NCBI GenBank assembly: GCA_024811115.1
Contig: JAKOGH010000121.1
Coordinates: forward strand, 183,926-247,925
DNA from: Terana coerulea
Lineage: Eukaryota; Basidiomycota; Agaricomycetes; Polyporales; Phanerochaetaceae
Direction: 5' to 3'
Length of the DNA stretch: 64,000 bases
The notes below the pieces were generated by a model, which saw only the letters and a program-made list of their open reading frames with translations, was not told the origin of the DNA and searched no databases. Made by a program: the position numbers and the translations under genes. Positions 33,657 to 44,043 of the stretch are shown piece after piece (position 1 is the first letter of the stretch; each line of letters begins with the position of its first letter).

Positions 33657-34664
33657 CTAGAAAGCGACGGCGAAAAGACCAGCAACAACACTGAGGAGAC
33701 CTACGCTGCTCACGCCGAGCTGCGCAGCCCCGTTCGACCCAGCAGATGTCTGGCTGGCGCTGGCGCCAGAACTTGTAGCTGAAGCTCCCGAGACAGTGGG
33801 TGTGCCGCTGGTGGGGCCAGCAGTGGCGACGGCGCCGGAACCACCGGTCTGAGGGCCGTTGTCCTTGATCTGTGAGGAAAGTAACCGTGATGAGCCGGAT
33901 GGCATGTCAGCGGGAAGGTTCCACTTACGTTAGCCTCGCTACTACCGATAGCCTTGGCTGCGGATACGAACGCCGAGCTGCTGTTGCCGCTGGAGGGCGC
34001 GTTGATCGTTCTGGAATCATTTGAGTATTCGTGGAACCAGTAGTGTACTGCAGAGAGTGGACATACCCAACCATGCCAGCTCCGCAGTGCGTTGGGACCT
34101 TGCAGAAGAAGTACACGGCTATTGCACGAAATAAGTTGACCTGTTCTCTGAGCAATTACCGAAGCGACAACGTACGGGTGCTAGCATCCGTAACGTTGAC
34201 GGAGAATGTCGTTCCCTGGCTCGTGGTGCCAGAGTCGAATCCACCGGACAAGGGCGTGCAAGGGTTATCAAAGCTAGACTGGGTGACAGAGTGTGGGCCG
34301 CTGTCGTGCAAAAGATCTTGAGAGGCAGTGCGAATTAAAAGAAAGGTAGACTTACTTGAAGACAAATGTAACCAGCGTCCCGACGGGTGCTTGGATATCA
34401 GCATTAGAGTAGCTGAGACCACTCTGTCCTACTTGAACCTGAATGCGCTAGTTGAGAATCGTACTGTGAGACCCATGGATGATGCGAGACATACAAGCAT
34501 CTGGCCAGGTGTGGTGGCAGCGCTGCCCCAGCAGGGGCTGTCGACGAGCTCTGGGCAGAGGAGGAAGACGACGTCGAGGCAGGCGCAGGTCCGTAACCAC
34601 CATACCCTTGTGGGCTAGCGAGGGCAAGAGGCAGCAGGGTAAGGGCAACAGCGAGCTTGAACAT
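33657..34664 (-). CDS. secreted cupredoxin-like serine-rich protein 1
   Basis: The product starts with a signal peptide (MFKLAVALTLLPLALASPQG). Short exons encode a cupredoxin fold with type 1 copper ligands: His in GPHSVTQSSFDNPCTPLSGG, then Cys, His and Met in VYFFCKVPTHCGAGMVG. A Ser/Thr/Gly/Ala-rich tail ends in a hydrophobic segment (LSVVAGLFAVAF), consistent with a GPI-anchor signal. Such extracellular cupredoxins are abundant in wood-decay fungi; their roles (cell surface, copper binding) are not settled. A close paralogue lies 1.4 kb upstream on the same strand, with the same exon layout and a matching TATA box. Confidence 0.83.
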
Positions 34665-34751
34665 TGTGGCGGTCTGGTGAGGGGCGAGCTCTTTTGAATG
34701 CGGGGGCAGGTGTGCAGACGTGTGGGGTCGGTGCTGTCCCCTCCAGCAGAG

Positions 34752-34757
34752 CTTATA
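34752..34757 (-). promoter_or_regulatory. TATA box of cupredoxin gene 1
   Basis: TATAAG on the minus strand, about 90 bp before the start codon. The paralogue has the same element at 85 bp. Confidence 0.5.
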
Positions 34758-35390
34758 AGGCCTGCCCGCACGCGCTTGCCTACGCGACGTGATGGACGCG
34801 CAGCATCTGCCCGCCGGGTAACGAGCCACCGTGTGAGTGCAGATGCGATGATAGTGGACTGCGGGGGTGCGCCCTGACAGAACTTATTAAGACGTATTTC
34901 ATACATGAAACGGCGAGATCGCGAGGCATACCGTGCTTTAGTCGCGCAGATTGGTGCGCCGACCTATCGGGCTGTCCCACGCAAATATGGCGCGTTCTGG
35001 CTTGCATACGGGGAACGTCGCCGGCTGGAGTCTACGCGCACGGGAGCATGAGAAACTGTTCATTAACCAAGCACCACCCCAACGAGGCGTTGGATAGATG
35101 CAGGTGGTTCAGATCCCATGTCGCCTCGAGCATTGCCTGACTCTCGGATGTATCTCTATGCCTTGCTACTAAGTTAAACACTAGAGATCGTCAAGGAAAG
35201 ATGCTTACCGTCGTCAACGCGGGGAAGTCGCGAAGAAGTTGCACTCCTCGGAGCGGAGCGCCCAGCTGCCCAAACATCGAACTCCGCCAATCTCCGCTCC
35301 CGCTCAAGACGGGACACCGAGTCCCCATTTGGTAAGTACGTTCGCATGGTGCCAGTCCACCACCACAAACTCACACGCAGTGCACTGCAC

Positions 35391-35537
35391 TACAGTGCCT
35401 TGCATATGAAACGACAGTCGCCCAAATTTCTACAGCTGTTTGTCCTGTACAAATAGAGCCTTATAAGGTAATGTCGGCGGTCACATCAGTCATCGCGCGT
35501 CGCTCCAGGCCAGCCTTGGGCTTGCCTTCGTGACAGA
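35391..35537 (+). repeat. inverted repeat, left arm
   Basis: This 147-bp arm matches the reverse complement of 35804-35948 with about six mismatches and a 2-bp indel. The arms are separated by 266 bp. It begins TACAGTGCCTTGCATATG and ends GTGACAGA. Confidence 0.9.
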
Positions 35538-35592
35538 CGCGATCCACTCACCCGACGCGTTTGTGAGTACGGTAGTCGAGAAAAGCATTGTA

Positions 35593-36051
35593 TTAGAAGG
35601 TACTGGCTACGAGGAACATTGCTATGCATGCATAAGTGTGCGTAGTTAGTGATATTGGAGGGACAAGTGGTGCTTCAGGTGACGCCAAATTCTCTGAGCG
35701 CTGCAGAGATACCATTGTAAGGCCGCGTTGAATGCAGATAATCTGCAATGAACAGAGAACATAAGTACCTTGAAGGATGAGAGGAGAAGACAGCCTCATT
35801 ATCTCTGTCACGCAGGCAAGCCCAAGGCTGGCCTGGAGCGACGCGATGACTGATGTGACCGCCAACATTGCCTTATAAGGATCTATTTGTACAGGACAAA
35901 CAGCCGCAGAAATTTGGGCGACTGTCGTTTCATATGCAAGGCACTGTAAGGGTGGGTCGGAACAAACGTGATCATTGCAGGAAGCGTAAAATAGGCATGA
36001 CATTGGTCCGCAGCAAGCTCTACAGCCGTCTCGCGAATGCATTACACCCAA
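35593..36051 (-). CDS. unrecognised ORF containing the right repeat arm
   Basis: A 152-codon minus-strand frame spans the right arm and part of the spacer. The part inside the arm reads CLAYETTVAQISAAVCPVQI and continues SVIASLQASLGLACVTEIM. The same peptide is encoded by the left arm on the opposite strand (CLAYETTVAQISTAVCPVQI), but there a 2-bp indel changes the frame and a stop follows. This suggests a short coding segment that was duplicated inverted, with the left copy broken. No family is recognised. Confidence 0.25.
   Translation of the reverse strand: MGVMHSRDGCRACCGPMSCLFYASCNDHVCSDPPLQCLAYETTVAQISAAVCPVQIDPYKAMLAVTSVIASLQASLGLACVTEIMRLSSPLILQGTYVLCSLQIICIQRGLTMVSLQRSENLASPEAPLVPPISLTTHTYACIAMFLVASTF
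35804..35948 (-). repeat. inverted repeat, right arm
   Basis: The 145-bp partner of 35391-35537, about 96% identical in reverse complement. Confidence 0.9.
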
Positions 36052-36108
36052 GGAATCTAGATGGTATCGAAGACTCAGACGAGAGATGTGGACGGAAACG
36101 TGAAGGGA

Positions 36109-37090
36109 TCAGAGGACGAATGCAGCGGCACCAGCAACAACGGCGAGGGCAGCAGCCATGCTGTTGATAGAAAGGCTGCTTGCTCCGCTGGAGCCAGAAG
36201 CGGGCGACGATGTTGCGGCAGGTGCGGCGCCGGAGACAGATGGTGTGCCGGTTTGTGGGCCAGCGGTGGCTATCGCGCCAACACCACCAGTCTGGGGACC
36301 GTTGTCCTTGATCTGAAGTAACAGTGAATGTGAGTTAGGTGCGTATGGTATTCAAGAACACTGAAGACTAACGGTTTGCTCGTTCGAGCCGATGTTGGTG
36401 GCGGCGGACTGGAAGGCAGAGTTGCTTCCGTTACCGCTGGACGGCGCGTTGATGGAACTAAAGCTTCGCTTAGCACGTATATAGCGGAAGTAATTCGCTG
36501 CACATACCCAACCATTCCGAAGCCACAGTGTGCGGGGAACTTGCAGAAGAAGTAGATGGCTATTATGGCAAATCAGTTTGCATTGCAAATGGGTTCTTGC
36601 CACAGTAACTTACGATTGCTGGCATCCGTCACGTTGACAGAGAAAGTGGTTCCCTGAGTCAGACCGGAGTCGAAACCGCCGGACAAGGGTGTGCATGGGT
36701 CAGCGAACGACGATTGAGTAACGGAGTGCTGGATCGATCTGTGTCCGTCGCCCTTAGCAAACAAGCGTTTAGTTCTGTGGAATTTACTCACCCGTTGAAA
36801 ACAAAGGTGACTATGGTTCCGACGGCAGCCTGAATGTCAGAGGGCGAGAAAGTGGTGCCTCCGCTGGGTCCAACTGTGACCTGTGAGCACAATGTCTCAG
36901 TACCATGCTCGAAATTTAGATGTGTTTCAGACGCACCAACACCTGACCTGACGCTGTGGAAGAAGGGGAGGGAGCGGAAGACGCCGCTGAGCTTGTGGCC
37001 GCGGGAGCGGGGTCCATATCCACCGTAGCCCTGTGGGCTGGCGAGTGCCAAAGGCAAGAGAGTCAAAGCGAGCGCACTTGTGAACATCAT
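36109..37090 (-). CDS. secreted cupredoxin-like serine-rich protein 2
   Basis: This is the paralogue of the gene at 33.7-34.7 kb. The signal peptide is MMFTSALALTLLPLALASPQ, followed by GYGGYGP as in gene 1. The cupredoxin core carries FSPSDIQAAVGTIVTFVFNG, the His ligand in HSVTQSSFADPCTPLSGG, and Cys/His/Met ligands in IYFFCKFPAHCGFGMVG. The tail is Ser/Gly/Ala-rich and ends in SMAAALAVVAGAAAFVL, a likely GPI signal. The stretch after GYGGYGP differs from gene 1 and probably contains an intron. It is most likely an extracellular or wall-anchored copper protein. Confidence 0.83.
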
Positions 37091-37174
37091 GGCGGTGGTA
37101 GGTAGTGAGATGGTAGAGGAAAGAGGGGCGGGAGCAGATTGCCTGTTCTACCGATAGGTGTCGACCACAGACAT

Positions 37175-37180
37175 CTTATA
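37175..37180 (-). promoter_or_regulatory. TATA box of cupredoxin gene 2
   Basis: TATAAG on the minus strand, 85 bp upstream of the start codon, in the same relative place as in gene 1. Confidence 0.5.
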
Positions 37181-37377
37181 CTATGGCGTACAGAAGACAC
37201 TCCAGTGGTGAGAATCGTAGCTCCTCCTGGTGAGGACCCCACAGTGTCATTCGACGCAACAAGCAGCTGCGCAAAGTATCATAGCAGGGTTGCGCAGCTG
37301 CGAGCGTTGTTCCAAGGAGCTGACGAAAGAATGAATGTAGGAACGCGGGAAGTATCTCACATACCGAGCGAGCCCAT

Positions 37378-37979
37378 TCACACAACGGTCACCGGACTTG
37401 ATGGAGGCATTTCCACGCCTCCAAAGTACCTCAAAGAAGCGACAGTGGATGAGAACAAGGTGTTTGCGAAATTCATAGCCGCACCACGGTACTCACCAGC
37501 CTGTGAACTTTGCATGCAGTTCGAGCATTCCTGAGAAGCTTGTAATGGTGAGATCCATCAACAACCAATCAGGATCCGTGTTCTTTCCGTGCTGGTAGTT
37601 TAGCAACGTCCGCAGAGTTCTCATGTGGGGTCTCTGCAGACGTTGTTAAAGCTCCCTGAATGCGCACCCTCCGAGGAGTTGGAAGAGGCTACACAAGAAG
37701 CGGGCAAGAGAACCTGGCCGAAGCATCGTCGTGCCGCCAGATCCCGCAGATCGAAGCGGAGTTTGATCTCTGCACCTCCCACCGAAATAGGAAATGCTAG
37801 AAGAATGATTGCCGCCACTCGATCGCCTTCATGCTCAAACTTCACCGGGTGCAGTCTCGAGAGTTCCCATGGGTCACCGCTCAGGGCAAACATAAGCGAC
37901 TGCCTGAGAGTATGCTATCCTAACTCGGAAGTCCCCTCTGCACCTCTCCATCTTCATTTGTGTCGTCCGCAGCATTCAT
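37378..37979 (-). CDS. small hypothetical protein with one frame break
   Basis: I assembled this from three pieces. Exon 1 is MNAADDTNEDGE; a 50-bp GTGCAG...GGCAG intron leads to SLMFALSGDPWELSRLHPVK. This runs through AAIILLAFPISVGGAEIKLR and ASCVASSNSSEGAHSGSFNN. The frame then breaks at a G4 run on the plus strand (37627-37630), and the neighbouring frame continues HMRTLRTLLNYQHGKNTDPD and MDLTITSFSGMLELHAKFTG. A last intron joins WYFGGVEMPPSSPVTVV and a stop. Total about 180 residues. The composition looks coding, but I do not recognise the family. It may be a single-base consensus error or a decaying gene. Confidence 0.5.
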
Positions 37980-38931
37980 TCCAGTGGTTAGTACCTGCCC
38001 CTTAGATGGTGTTCCAGTCAGAAAGTGTTACCACTCACATCACTAGCGTGGAGAAATAATATCTGACGTCTTCCACTCGACTTACAGCCTTTTGCGCAGG
38101 TCTGAAATCTCGATGGCTATGCCATCGTGACGTCCCGAGGCAGAACGAGGAGGGTGTGCCTCGATCAGTGCTGCGTAACTTACAGCTCCTCGATCGCGCA
38201 ACTGTCTCACCGCCGCCATGCGGTGGACCTAGCTGCGCAGCCCATTCTGTTACGCCTCAGCGGGAAGATGGGCCGCCCTCTCCCAGCCTGGAGGCGGCAC
38301 TCCGAGGGTTTCCTACGCAAGCTACGGGATTAGCGATTTATTCATAGATGCTTATCATACCTGGGAAAATACGCAGAGGGTACTCTGACAGAGCACGGTA
38401 TGCATTTGATGTGTGAAACTCTTACTGCAAGTGCTGACAGCGTGTCAGAGTACTATAACCGTGCCATCGGGGAATCCCCCGGCGGCGTTCCGATTTTAAC
38501 TGGCTGAATAGGGGCTGTGAAATGGCGTCTCGGCCAGAAGCCATCCGCACGATGACTGCAAGTGTATGTCGCGCCTTGACAATGGAACACACACCTGGCC
38601 TTCGCGAGGACACGTTTCACCACATATGCTGGTTCAATGTTGTCGGCATTCTGCTATGTCGAGCAACCCGCGCCGCGGAACCAATTGAATGTTGTCGCCG
38701 ATCACATCCGCGGCGGGCCGCATCGGTGACGCCCCGCCGCCCGACATGCACATAACAGGCGCATTCCGTCGCGCTCGCCGTCCCGCGCGGCAGCGCCGCA
38801 AACGACGAGCAACACCTGTATAAAAGCACAGCGGTCTCGCCCTTGAGTCGCCAAGCCATCTCTTGCACACATACGCCCATCACACTCAAACACTCTGCAA
38901 CTCTATCTCTCACGCATCATCTACCACAGCC
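37980..38931. other. intergenic upstream of the Ser/Arg-rich gene
   Basis: About 950 bp. The right end is a TATA-containing promoter. No gene was recognised. Confidence 0.45.
38819..38826 (+). promoter_or_regulatory. TATA box of the Ser/Arg-rich gene
   Basis: TATAAAAG lies 113 bp before the start codon at 38932, a good consensus. Confidence 0.6.
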
Positions 38932-39561
38932 ATGGTCCCGGCTCAGCACCTCTTCGACGCCCTGCCCGGCATTCATGTCGTGCTCGGACATCCCACCAGA
39001 CCCGTGCAGCGTCATTCAGTCGAGGCCTCTGCCTCCGAGAGAAGCGTGCGACCTGCGACGAGTCGAAGGCGAAGCAGTGCGCGGCGTGTCAGCACCTGCG
39101 GCGCGGCCTACTCCGCCCAATCCCCCAGCCCGTCTTCGCACTCACACCAGTCCGTCACTGCAGACGACGGCGGCGATATATTCGCATACACTATCCCGAA
39201 CTCCGCGCCCCCTGCCCGCGGGGAGTCCACCACCCGGACACGCAACCCCGCTAAACAGCGGAGTCGCAGTCGCGTCCCGACGTCGACGCAGCGTCGTACG
39301 CGAACCAAACCCACGCACCGTCTTGTCCTCGCCAAGATCTCACTTCCACCCATCCTCGAGTGCTCACCTTCCTCTGAAGGAAGCAGCGAGTCGGAGTATT
39401 CAGATGCGGAAGACTTCGGGTTCGCACCGTACACGCCCACACCTCCGCATAGGCCCTCGCTACGTCGGGCGGAGAGCTCGTGTGCGCAGTTGCGGGACTT
39501 GTTGCTCGCGCCGCAGTTGACCTGCGTTGCGACGTTTCCTTCAGATCCTTTGTACTCTTAA
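38932..39561 (+). CDS. Ser/Arg/Pro-rich hypothetical protein
   Basis: An intronless frame of 209 codons starts in a good context (CAGCCATGG) with MVPAQHLFDALPGIHVVLGH. Most of the sequence is low complexity, rich in Ser, Arg, Pro and Thr. A conserved-looking core RLVLAKISLPPILECSPSSE precedes an acidic SESEYSDAEDFGFAPYTPTP and the C-terminal LRDLLLAPQLTCVATFPSDP. It is probably disordered and regulatory. No family is recognised. The strong TATA box supports it being a real, regulated gene. Confidence 0.55.
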   Translation: MVPAQHLFDALPGIHVVLGHPTRPVQRHSVEASASERSVRPATSRRRSSARRVSTCGAAYSAQSPSPSSHSHQSVTADDGGDIFAYTIPNSAPPARGESTTRTRNPAKQRSRSRVPTSTQRRTRTKPTHRLVLAKISLPPILECSPSSEGSSESEYSDAEDFGFAPYTPTPPHRPSLRRAESSCAQLRDLLLAPQLTCVATFPSDPLYS

Positions 39562-39754
39562 TGTACACCTAATAATGCCGGCTCTCAGTAGCCGTGAGAA
39601 ATATAATTGAACCTTCCCAATCCGCGGTGGTGGTGCTCTGTGTGACCGTCTTCTGTCTGGACATAATACCATAAGCAAGCAAGCAAACAACGAAGCGTAC
39701 ACGACAGGGTAAGAAGAACAGTCGGGCTTGCTAAAACCCGGTACTGCAGGGGAG

Positions 39755-41585
39755 CTAACTGGTGGGTTCTGTGTTCATGGTCTCGCCACCACTTTGCATC
39801 CCATGCGCTTTGAAGCTGACAGTCTTGACAGCCAAAGTCCGTAGGTTGACCAGCACAACCGTCCCGCTCTCCTTGAACGCCGGCACTAGCACCAACCTGC
39901 ACCGCTTCGCAACCGCGCCCTGCTCGTCCTTCTCGACCACCATCTTCGTCTTGAACTGCGGCTGGTTCCCGACGAGGTACACGTCCGGCGTCTCCGTTAG
40001 CACGAACGGGTCCACGGTGAAGTACGGGTGACACCACAGCGTGTCGGGCGCGGTCGGCGCGATGTGCCGCCAGCGCAGCGTTGCCTCTGCGAGCGCAAGC
40101 CGCGTGTTCGGCGGCGAGGGCAAGTAGCGGAACATGTCGTCCAGCGGCTGGCCGGAGTGCACGAGCACGGTGCGTTCTAACGTCTGCCGCGTGCCGGATT
40201 TTGGCTTCGACGACGACGCCTTGCTGTCGTTCGCCACTGCAGTGGACGCGGATGGGGACGCGCTGTGCGGCCCGAAGCGGATGTACGCTGGGTTGGTCTC
40301 GCATGTGAACGTGCCATACGAGGACGCGCTGCCGAACATGGCGCGTGGAAGCGCTTGTTGTGGCAAGATGGTGCCTGATGGGTCGGAGGCACCTGGAAGA
40401 AGATGTATGGGCAGGCTGTGTGCGATGTCCGTAAGGTGGGTGGAAAGGACACGAAGAGGATGTGGTGAGAATGTCGTGGTTTCTTGGCCGTATCTCCCTC
40501 GCTAATATGTGCAAGAGACGTCAAAGGATGTCATATTTTACATCAAGGGGCGCACCCACTGGTTTCTTCTCGGTTTCTTGCATCTCTACCACGACCGGTG
40601 CGAGGGAGTTGCCTGCAATGATCAGACGGGATATGCGCGACGCGCCGAGTTGTTCGTTTGCGCCACATGATTCGCCCGATAGGTACTCCGAGAGCATTTG
40701 AAGCTGCGCGTCGGGTGGATCCAACGCGCCGACGTCCAGCCCAGAAATAGCTGCTATCCACTCATCAGAGTCTAGCGGACCTGCAAATGAATGAGTACGC
40801 AGCCGAAACTGAGCAACGGATTAACGTACTGTCAACGTCCGTCTTTGAGCTCTCGTCCGCCTCCGAGCTGGCCTGAGGCGCCATACCAGCAAAGCATACG
40901 TCGACGATCTCAAAATCCCCATTAGCCGTTTCAAGGCCCAAAGCCCCCATGATAATACCGGTAACCAACCGTGTAGAGCTCAGACGCTCTCCAACCAGGC
41001 GTATACGGCCGGATTCGTCTTCAAGCATGACGCTGTCATCGGGGCCACAGTATTTTTCTCGTGGTGGAGGGACAGGTATCGAGTGCTGGTATCATAGTAG
41101 CTCAGAGACGCGCCTAATTAGGCTCACAGGCAGGTGGCAGGATGGGACATACGTCTCGTGCAATGTCATCTAGAACATTTGGCTTCAGCGGCATCTCCAT
41201 GTACACCGTCCCAACGATGTAACATAGCTGGCCCTTCTTAACCTCCAAAACCCTTGGAACGAAGGTCGGGTCACCTATACGCGACTGAGCACCAGCCAAG
41301 ACAAGCGAAGTGAGAGCGCACCTGCGACCTCCTTCCACAACCGTTTAGCATTGGCCTCTACGAAGTCCCTTAGTAGCCGTAGCCGCACGAAGTAGATATT
41401 CGCATATTGGTGCTTGTATGACTTATTCGAGACATTGATGGCAAACGAGGGAGTCTTGGGAGTAGGCGCGATGACAGAGGTCGTCGCACGGCTTGTTGCT
41501 GAATCGGCCACGGGTCTGGAGAATTTGATCAAAACCCCGGGAAAGAGTAAGTTTCCTAAGTATCCCACATTTGCGATGAGGCCAT
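39755..41585 (-). CDS. POL31: DNA polymerase delta small subunit
   Basis: The start is inferred as MASSQ, spliced by a 53-bp GTGGGA...TCCAG intron to IPVADSATSRATTSVIAPTP. The OB-fold region follows: KSYKHQYANIYFVRLRLLRD, PRVLEVKKGQLCYIVGTVYM, MLEDESGRIRLVGERLSSTR and LVTGIIMGALGLE. Next is the inactive phosphoesterase-like core (SRISRLIIAGNSLAPVVVE; LPQQALPRAMFGSASSYGTF). The end is TETPDVYLVGNQPQFKTKM and RLVLVPAFKESGTVVLVNLR. This is the complete POL31/Cdc1 (POLD2) layout. The subunit bridges the catalytic subunit and the PCNA-binding subunit at the replication fork. Length, about 450 residues, is normal. Confidence 0.9.
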
Positions 41586-42014
41586 TTTGGATAGCCTCTT
41601 TTCCGTCGAGTGCGGGAGGCAGCTTGAGGTTGGCTGCGAGGCAAAGTGTGGTCGAGAGCAAACGCGAATGAGGCGCCCAATCCAAGTCGCGTCGCGTACA
41701 AAGAGAAAGTGACCGTGACTGTCACACGCGTCTGCCAAGCCACCACCGTGACGCTCCAGAGCGTGCCGTCGACATTGCGAAATCAATGCGCCTCTGCATC
41801 TACTTGCGATCATAATCAACACAGCAGGAAACTCGCGGGTATGGTCATCAATATGCGTTGGAGTGATATAACATTGTATGTTCTCGAGTTTGTTTGGATA
41901 GTTGTACAACAGTTCGACCATTTTTACAGGGTTACAGTCCGATGGTACTATCGAGAGTCCGACGCCGAGCTTGAAACTTCCACATACATTGATATCCGCT
42001 TTTAGGGCAACCGC
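41586..42014. other. intergenic POL31 upstream / GAD downstream
   Basis: About 430 bp between POL31 (minus) and the glutamate decarboxylase 3' end. A plus-strand open frame spans it but shows no recognisable protein. Confidence 0.4.
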
Positions 42015-43973
42015 TTAGCATGGCTTGGCATAGGTGCCGTTCGACTTGCTGCCGTGGCCCTCGTCGAGCTTCCCGTGGTGCTGCTCCGTCGACTTGGGGG
42101 ACCCTTGAAGGACGGCCAATGCCTTCATCGGCGAATCTCGCTTGCCGAGCTCCTCCGCGACCTCAACGAGGTCCGCAACGAGGCGGTCGACGAGGTCCGC
42201 AGTGACGCTCTCGCGCACGACAACACGCAGGATTTCGATGTTCTCCAGGTCGGGCGCGAGCTCGTAGTTGGGGACGATCCAGCCCTTGGCGCGGAGCAGA
42301 GTCTGCACCCATTTTTGCTGAATGTCAGGGTATTTGGTGCGGTACTCCTCCGAGAAGCGGAAGGAGACGACGGGCAGCCCAGGGACGTAGCTCTGCAGAG
42401 TGGGGTTTATTTGACCGACCATACGTGAAGGCAAGGCCACTGACCTCAATATCCTCCTGATTGAAACCGACCGTGTTCTTGACAGCGCCGGCCAAGCCGG
42501 TTGTACCAACGGGACGGTGGATGTCACTGAGGACTTCAAAGAGTCCACTATTCTCCAATGCACGACTCAGTAATCTCGAGTTCTTCATGTCTGCCAACGC
42601 AACCGCACGATATCCTTCAAAGCCAAGGTGCAAGAAGTTGAAGTACTGCGCGATGATGGGGTGCGCCGGACGGGAGAAGTTGAGCGAAAAGGAGTATTCA
42701 ACCGAACCGAGGTAGTGCAGCTCGAAGATGAGGTCCTTGGGCAGGAGGTCCTTGTTACGCCAGACGACCCAGCCAACACCGACGTAGGCCAGACCGAACT
42801 TATGGCCAGAGGTATTGATGGAGACCACACGGGGAATGCGGAAGTCCCACTCCAGCTTGGGGGTAGCAAAAGGCGCAATGAACGCGCCGGAGGCACCGTC
42901 GACATGGATAGGCACGGAGTGGCCGGTTTTGGCCTCGTATTCATCGAGAAGTTCCGACATCTCCTTCACGGGCTCATAATGACCGGTGTAGGTGCCTATA
43001 CGCGCCGTAAATCAATGATCAACGGTTGTACATGGGGGAAGGACTGACTTCCGAGAATCACGTATACGCCGATGGTGTTCTCATCGACGTACTGCATCGC
43101 CTTCTTGGCGTCAAGGCAGTAGCGGCTGTCGTGGGAGATAGGAACGAGGCGGCATTCAACCTCGAAGTAGCGAGCGAATTTCTCGAGGGCGACTTGGGCG
43201 TTGGCACCCATAACGATGTTGGGTCCGGGCTCGTGGATGGACTTGCCCGCAGCCTTGCGCTTCTCCTGCCAGATACGCTTCATGGCGAGACCGCCAGGCT
43301 GGATAGCCTCGGAAGAGCCAGTGGTAGCTGTTCCGATGGCATGGTGAGAGTCGGGGGCGTTCCAGAGGTCGGCGAGCATGGAGATGCAGCGAGTATGAAT
43401 GGTTTCTGCGCGCTTCAGGGTTAGCGAGTCTATGCAAAGGCGAACATATGAGACGCACGAGTTATGGGATACTCGTCTTGGTCAATGAGGTTCTTAGAGA
43501 TGTTCTCCATCATCAGCCTGTTGGCCTCGTCGGGCATCCATGTGTGGACGAAAGACGCGAGGTTCAGGTTGGGCTGGCCGTCAAGGGTGAGTTCGTCGTG
43601 AATGAGTTGGTACGCTGTCTTCGCATCAGCTCCCTATCGTTTGCGGGTCAGTATAAAAGCAACTGCGCCAAATGACGGCAACGCACTTTGCTGGGAAGTC
43701 TGTACTTGGAGAGGGTGGTGGTGCCATAACGAGCACCGTACGGGTTTTCCGTCTGGTGATTGTTCGAGCTATGCAAGCGGTTACGGTGACCATGGTTAGC
43801 GTGGTGGTCCTAATCCCATTGTCAATACATGTCATGAAAGTCAGCTGCAGAGTACATACCGCAGCCTGCTTGATGAGGGAGTCGGGGTTGATGTGCTATA
43901 GAATTGAGTGCGATCAGCCTCTACCTCGCGTTGTCCCACAAATGGTACGAGCACTAACCTTCGAGAGGGCCAT
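42015..43973 (-). CDS. GAD1: glutamate decarboxylase
   Basis: A protein of about 530 residues starts MALSK in a short first exon. It continues [32 protein letters not shown] and [20 protein letters not shown]. The substrate/PLP regions are [16 protein letters not shown] and the lysine motif [20 protein letters not shown], in which Lys forms the Schiff base. The tail includes [20 protein letters not shown] and [20 protein letters not shown]. This PLP-dependent group II decarboxylase turns L-glutamate into GABA, feeding the GABA shunt and acid/stress tolerance. The C-terminus (after KALAVLQG) is Gly/Ser/His/Lys-rich; calmodulin binding is known for plant homologues but not established here. A TATA box lies 63 bp upstream. 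Confidence 0.94.
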
Positions 43974-44035
43974 GTTGAAAAGATGGCAGCAAGAGAGGAA
44001 AGTGTTTGAAAGCGGGAATGGGCATTCTGGCAAGT

Positions 44036-44043
44036 CTTTTATA
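44036..44043 (-). promoter_or_regulatory. TATA box of glutamate decarboxylase
   Basis: TATAAAAG on the minus strand, about 63 bp upstream of the start codon. Confidence 0.6.

Larger units (their letters stand above)
34758..36108. other. spacer between the cupredoxin paralogues
   Basis: This holds the rest of the gene 1 promoter and a long inverted duplication with arms at 35391-35537 and 35804-35948 (listed separately). No established gene was recognised. Confidence 0.45.

Noticed and set aside
39585..40514. 309-codon minus-strand frame overlapping POL31
   Set aside because: The other frame carries the conserved POL31 C-terminus; this one is a His/Arg/Ala-rich shadow.
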